Of a DNA stretch of 64,000 nt, positions 60,375 through 64,000 are shown one piece after another (position 1 is the first letter of the stretch; each line of letters opens with the position of its first letter). Source of the DNA: Tetracladium setigerum. Taxonomy: Eukaryota; Ascomycota; Leotiomycetes; Helotiales. The stretch is from NCBI GenBank assembly GCA_031472005.1, contig PZJY01000009.1, positions 682,001-746,000 of the forward strand, read 5' to 3'. A program made the translations under genes and the position numbers. The notes under the pieces are model-generated. The model saw only the letters and a list, made by a program, of their open reading frames with translations, did not search any database and was not told where the DNA came from.

Positions 60375-61840
60375 ATGGCAACGGACCATTTTCAATCTCT
60401 CTCTCCGGAGCTCATGCAGCTTATTTTCCATAACTGTACCAACTTTTCGGACCTTATCGCATTAGTATTATCTTGCAAGGCCATTCATGTTGCATGGCTA
60501 TTAAGTGCTCTAACGGTTATTTAGAGGTTGGCGCCTATTACCCTGGTTGCCTTTGATAATGCTTTAATAGCTATAAGCATCTATTACCCATTGCTATATA
60601 TCCTATCTCCCAGGACTATATCTGACGATTTACTAGGCTCGGGCGACCAAAATCGTCGCCGATGCTTAAAAGAACGGCATCGAGCCACCCCATCCGTTCC
60701 CGGTGAGGGCATTAAGTGGGGATGCGCGAAAGCCAGTGCCTAAAGAAATGAAGGCTATGTTCGACCTCGAGCATCTCGCTAAGTGTATTAAGCAGATAAT
60801 GTTCTATTAGAAGGCGGGGAGCGAGATTATTACGGAATAAACGCACATGTCGACTGTCTTTATATATAAACTAAAACCCCCGGCTAATACGGAGAACGGA
60901 ATGAGCGAATTTACAGAGGAATTTATAATCTCTTGCTAGCGGGTGCTGTCGCTTCCAGGCCTTACAACGCTCCGTTCTTCTAAGTAGTAAAAGAAAACCG
61001 TGACGACTTCCTTAGTCGGTGCGCCGATGGTTCTGGTCTAACGGACGACGATTTTAAATATCTAAAAAAGTTTCTAGTTTATAACTATCGCGTTGAAGAT
61101 AATAGCGATCTCGGAAAATGGAAAGATATAGAATATGAATCTTTATTTAGTGATCTAGCTCGGTGGCTGATGGAAGATGGTGCAAGGAGGGGAATATTAG
61201 AGAAAGTAGGCCCGATCAGGTATCCGAGGGAGATAACCGATGATGGAGCGAACTTTGAACCCGACTTGGAAGGTGGTGTGTTATTCGATGAGAGTTAAGT
61301 TAGATTAGTTTAGGAGATCAAGATCTTGATTGGAGCATATGAACACTTTCATAGAAAGTTCTCACATGATGACCGTGTTAGGCTAGAATTCAGATGGGGT
61401 GTATACCTTTAAACCTTCCGAGGGCAACGAGAGATAACTGCAGTTCCCTTTGGGCACTTTCAATTAGAAGAAATCTCTACGCTATGGATTGTTGAAGATT
61501 TAGAAATTGGGATCTTATTTGCAAGGTCGCTCGCAGGGTTTCCCTCACCAAGAACTATCGATGTGCGCAAGATTTTAAAACTGGTCGGACGGCATGACTA
61601 TCATTACCGAGATAGCTATGCGCCGCCCCCTCTGGAGTTCGACTTATTTTCTTTAATTTTGAAGAAGAGTCTTGGTTTGAAATTTAAAAATAATACCTTT
61701 GATATGGAGTACGGGTACTATTATTGTATGCAATTGATCTAAGGGGGAGGTATGTTTCGGGTTCCAAGCGACGAATATATCGAGAACGATAATCTCGTAA
61801 TGTATCAAGTTCCAGTTGTGTCAGATACGGCCGTTTACTA
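60375..61840 (+). pseudogene. Decayed F-box-like paralogue
   Basis: The ATG at 60375 begins MATDHFQSLSPELMQLIFHN, a better F-box than the intact neighbour, continuing to FSDLIALVLSCKAIHVAW. A TAG at 60522-60524 stands where a Trp codon is likely, and then RLAPITLVAFDNALIAI continues in the same frame. Later fragments such as ALKEMKAMFDLEHLAKCI parallel the LGELKGVLDFRHLVRCAEY segment of the gene at 56905-58719, and LEIGILFARSLAG matches its SKTSILLARSYQ region. There are many stops and shifts. TpG-to-TpA nonsense changes point to RIP acting on duplicated copies. Confidence 0.65.
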
Positions 61841-62417
61841 AGTACGGAGCATATGAATCGATACCGTTCACAATTAGAAGTGTCAGAAAGTACGACTCAC
61901 GACAACAAATTTCTGATGCTCTGATATTAGACCTGGTAGTTTCCTGATAGTAACACCATTTCATTTCTTATTAATTCGTGTTACTGTAACCGTTGCTAAA
62001 TCTAAGTTTTAATGATGAAAATAAAATAAAATTCTAAAACTTTTAATTTTACATTTTTATAAATGCTAAATTAGAAGCTAAGAAATAAAACTTATTAAAA
62101 TATTATTATATTTCATAATCTTTTATAACTTATACTTACGTGAACTAATCTCTTTCACCTGAGTAACTACCTTATATTTATAACGAGTAAATACTAGTTC
62201 GTTACAAATGCTAATTATCTACTGGTGTGCATAGCCTATCTTTGTATTACATGGATATTATCTATTAAAAACATAAGTCCCCACCCCCCTTTCTGGCCAC
62301 CCCCCTTCTGGCCACCCCACCAAACCTCATCCGTAGCTGCACATCACCACTTAAAAAATTAATATCTTTTTCATTCTTCCATCAATTACCACCAAATTTA
62401 TACTTCGAATTGTGATC
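61841..62417. other. AT-rich spacer and left end of a pogo-type transposon
   Basis: From about 61930 to 62270 the sequence is AT-rich and gene-free. At 62277-62320 a C-rich segment contains two copies of TTCTGGCCACCCC (62291-62303 and 62306-62318), 100 bases ahead of the transposase. It is likely the terminal or subterminal repeat of the transposon. The right end lies outside the window, so the inverted repeat cannot be confirmed. Confidence 0.5.
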
Positions 62418-64000
62418 ATGCGAAAGTCTCAATATACTGAATTTGATATGGGGCAAGCACTTGCGGAGATCGGAAATGGGAAGTCTATTCGCAAAGCTGC
62501 TCTTGAGTGGGGTATTCCAAGGGCTACCTTACAACTACGATTGCAACAAAACTCTACTCATCGTGATGGTGCCGAACACTTGCAAAGGCTTCCCCGAGTA
62601 GTAGAGGATCGACTTACGAATTGGATATTGACCCAGGAAGCTCTCGGCCATAGCATCACTCACTCGCAACTAAAGGTCTTTGGTGAACGTCTTTGCAAGC
62701 TCCAAAACGATTATACACCACTCGGAAAGCGATGGGTCCGGAGGTTCCTATTACGAAATCCAATACTTAAGACTAAAAGGCAACTTACGGTCGATTCTGT
62801 ACGAGTGAATGGCGCTAGGTCCGATATAATTAAGGCTTGGTTCCAAAATTTTCAAATTCCAGCTATCCAAGCCATTAAGCCAGAGAATCGATGGAATATG
62901 GACGAGGCCGGTATTATGGAAGGTTATGGACTTAATGGATTAGTCCTTGGTAGCTCGGAACGACGTTTTGTTCAAAAGAAACAAGCCGGTACTAGGAGTT
63001 GGACATCATTTATTGAGGTTATCTCTGCCACCGGGGTCAGAACTACTCCACTTGTTATATATAAAGGAAAGTCGGTGCAACAACAATGGTTCCCGGCCGA
63101 TATCGATATATTTACATCATGGCAATTCACTGCAACAGATAATGGATGGACAACTGACCGTACGGCTTTGGAATGGCTTGAAAAGGTGTTTATTCCAAAG
63201 ACAGCACCGGCCGATGGTTCGGCACGACTACTTATCTTGGACGGCCATGGAAGCCATGAAACCACCGAATTCATGTTCAAATGCCTCGAATCGAATATAT
63301 ATCTCTTATTTTTACCTCCTCATAGCTCTCATGTCCTTCAACCATTGGATTTATCGATTTTCTCTCCTCTTAAGGCTGCTTATCGGAAAGAGCTCAATCT
63401 TTTAAGTCTTTTGACCGATTCGGCACCAATTGGCAAGCGTAACTTCTTAATATGTTACTATAAGGCCCGGGAAGCTGCAATCACACTTAATAATATCTTG
63501 GCCGGATGGCATGCTACGGGGTTATGGCCAGTGAATATGAGTAAACCTCTAATGAGCCGATTACTATTAGAGAATAGCAATAAAGCCTCGGAATCGGCCC
63601 CTCTAGAGAGCTCTAGTACTAAGTGGAATACAAGTATATCATCGATTGAGTGGCATACACCAAAAGTCGGGAGAGAATTACGTTTACAGTTCGACACTCT
63701 GGCTCGGCTTGGCCATGATGATCTTCCGACACGTCGATTACTCTTTCGGAAGGTTGTAAAAGGATTAGATGAAAAGGACTTTGCTTTAACACAAGCCGAG
63801 AATCGAATAAAAGAGCTAGAAGCTCAATTGGATCTATATAAACCAAGGAAGCGCCGAAAGGTCCAGACATCTCCGAATTCGAGGTTCGTAGACGCCAGGG
63901 CTATTAGATCGGCCCAGATTGAAGCTGGAGAGCTCGGAGTAGTATTAATCGATTCGGAGTCATCTACTGAATCTGAATCTGTCGGGGATTTTATAGAAGT
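62418..64000 (+). CDS. Pogo/Fot1-type transposase, uninterrupted, running off the window (partial)
   Basis: From the ATG at 62418 the frame is open for 527 codons to the window end. A Psq/CENP-B type helix-turn-helix lies at residues 8-45 (GQALAEIGNGKSIRKAALEW). A CENP-B second helix-turn-helix follows near residues 70-125. The DDE_1 catalytic core shows WNMDEAG (D162), LLILDGHGSH (D275) and HVLQPLDLSIFSPLK (D311); the D275-D311 spacing of 35 residues fits the DD35D arrangement of Fot1-like elements. A lysine/arginine cluster (KPRKRRK) near residue 475 may be a nuclear signal. It would cut and reinsert its own element at TA sites. There is no trace of RIP, in contrast with the retroelements nearby, so this copy looks recent or single. 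Confidence 0.88.
   Translation, partial: MRKSQYTEFDMGQALAEIGNGKSIRKAALEWGIPRATLQLRLQQNSTHRDGAEHLQRLPRVVEDRLTNWILTQEALGHSITHSQLKVFGERLCKLQNDYTPLGKRWVRRFLLRNPILKTKRQLTVDSVRVNGARSDIIKAWFQNFQIPAIQAIKPENRWNMDEAGIMEGYGLNGLVLGSSERRFVQKKQAGTRSWTSFIEVISATGVRTTPLVIYKGKSVQQQWFPADIDIFTSWQFTATDNGWTTDRTALEWLEKVFIPKTAPADGSARLLILDGHGSHETTEFMFKCLESNIYLLFLPPHSSHVLQPLDLSIFSPLKAAYRKELNLLSLLTDSAPIGKRNFLICYYKAREAAITLNNILAGWHATGLWPVNMSKPLMSRLLLENSNKASESAPLESSSTKWNTSISSIEWHTPKVGRELRLQFDTLARLGHDDLPTRRLLFRKVVKGLDEKDFALTQAENRIKELEAQLDLYKPRKRRKVQTSPNSRFVDARAIRSAQIEAGELGVVLIDSESSTESESVGDFIE

Overview
The window comes from a filamentous ascomycete (Pezizomycotina). Genes are split by 42-130 nt introns with GT-AG borders and CTAAC-like branch points, and they encode typical fungal families: a NACHT-ankyrin NLR, a C2H2 plus Zn2Cys6 regulator, a fungal rhodopsin-like membrane protein, a purine nucleoside permease and F-box-like proteins. 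Gene islands alternate with long AT-rich blocks of decayed transposons that look like repeat-induced point mutation (RIP). A Helotiales-type species is my guess, not something shown here.

Layout. 1-900: C-terminal half of a transcription-factor-like protein. 1346-6589: a large NLR (helical N-terminus, NACHT, acidic linker, ankyrin repeats, SPRY). 7230-24796: a compact set of nine genes: small cupin protein, CocE-type hydrolase, LigB/DODA extradiol dioxygenase, dual zinc-finger regulator, ALDH-like protein with a tail anchor, 117-aa protein, FAD monooxygenase fused to an acetoacetate decarboxylase-like domain, fumarylacetoacetase, MFS transporter. 26532-33200: secreted DUF3237 protein, rhodopsin-like membrane protein, NUP permease. 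35200-42840 and 47450-52690: two RIP-type blocks with Copia relics, an unusually long (TTA)n array and several LTR copies, one a clean solo LTR with a 5-bp target duplication. 42840-47450: an island of small, broken or truncated genes. 52841-54917: secreted GMC oxidoreductase. 56905-61840: an F-box-like gene and its decayed paralogue, flanking a broken LysM effector-type gene. 62418-end: an uninterrupted pogo/Fot1-type transposase running off the window.

The 7-25 kb block reads as a candidate aromatic-compound catabolic (or tailoring) cluster: hydroxylation by the flavin monooxygenase, ring opening by the extradiol enzyme, C-C hydrolysis by fumarylacetoacetase giving fumarate and acetoacetate, possible decarboxylation by the fused ADC-like domain, uptake or export by the MFS carrier, and a pathway-type regulator inside the block. 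The joint pathway is inference.

A technical pattern matters to every reader. At least seven gene models are interrupted by a single missing base, each in or next to a C/G run (near 5781, 8700, 9768, 21521, 43652, 54216, 58067), while the reading frame resumes perfectly on the other side. This looks more like homopolymer error in the assembly than real gene decay, so those models are given as genes with a suspected frameshift.
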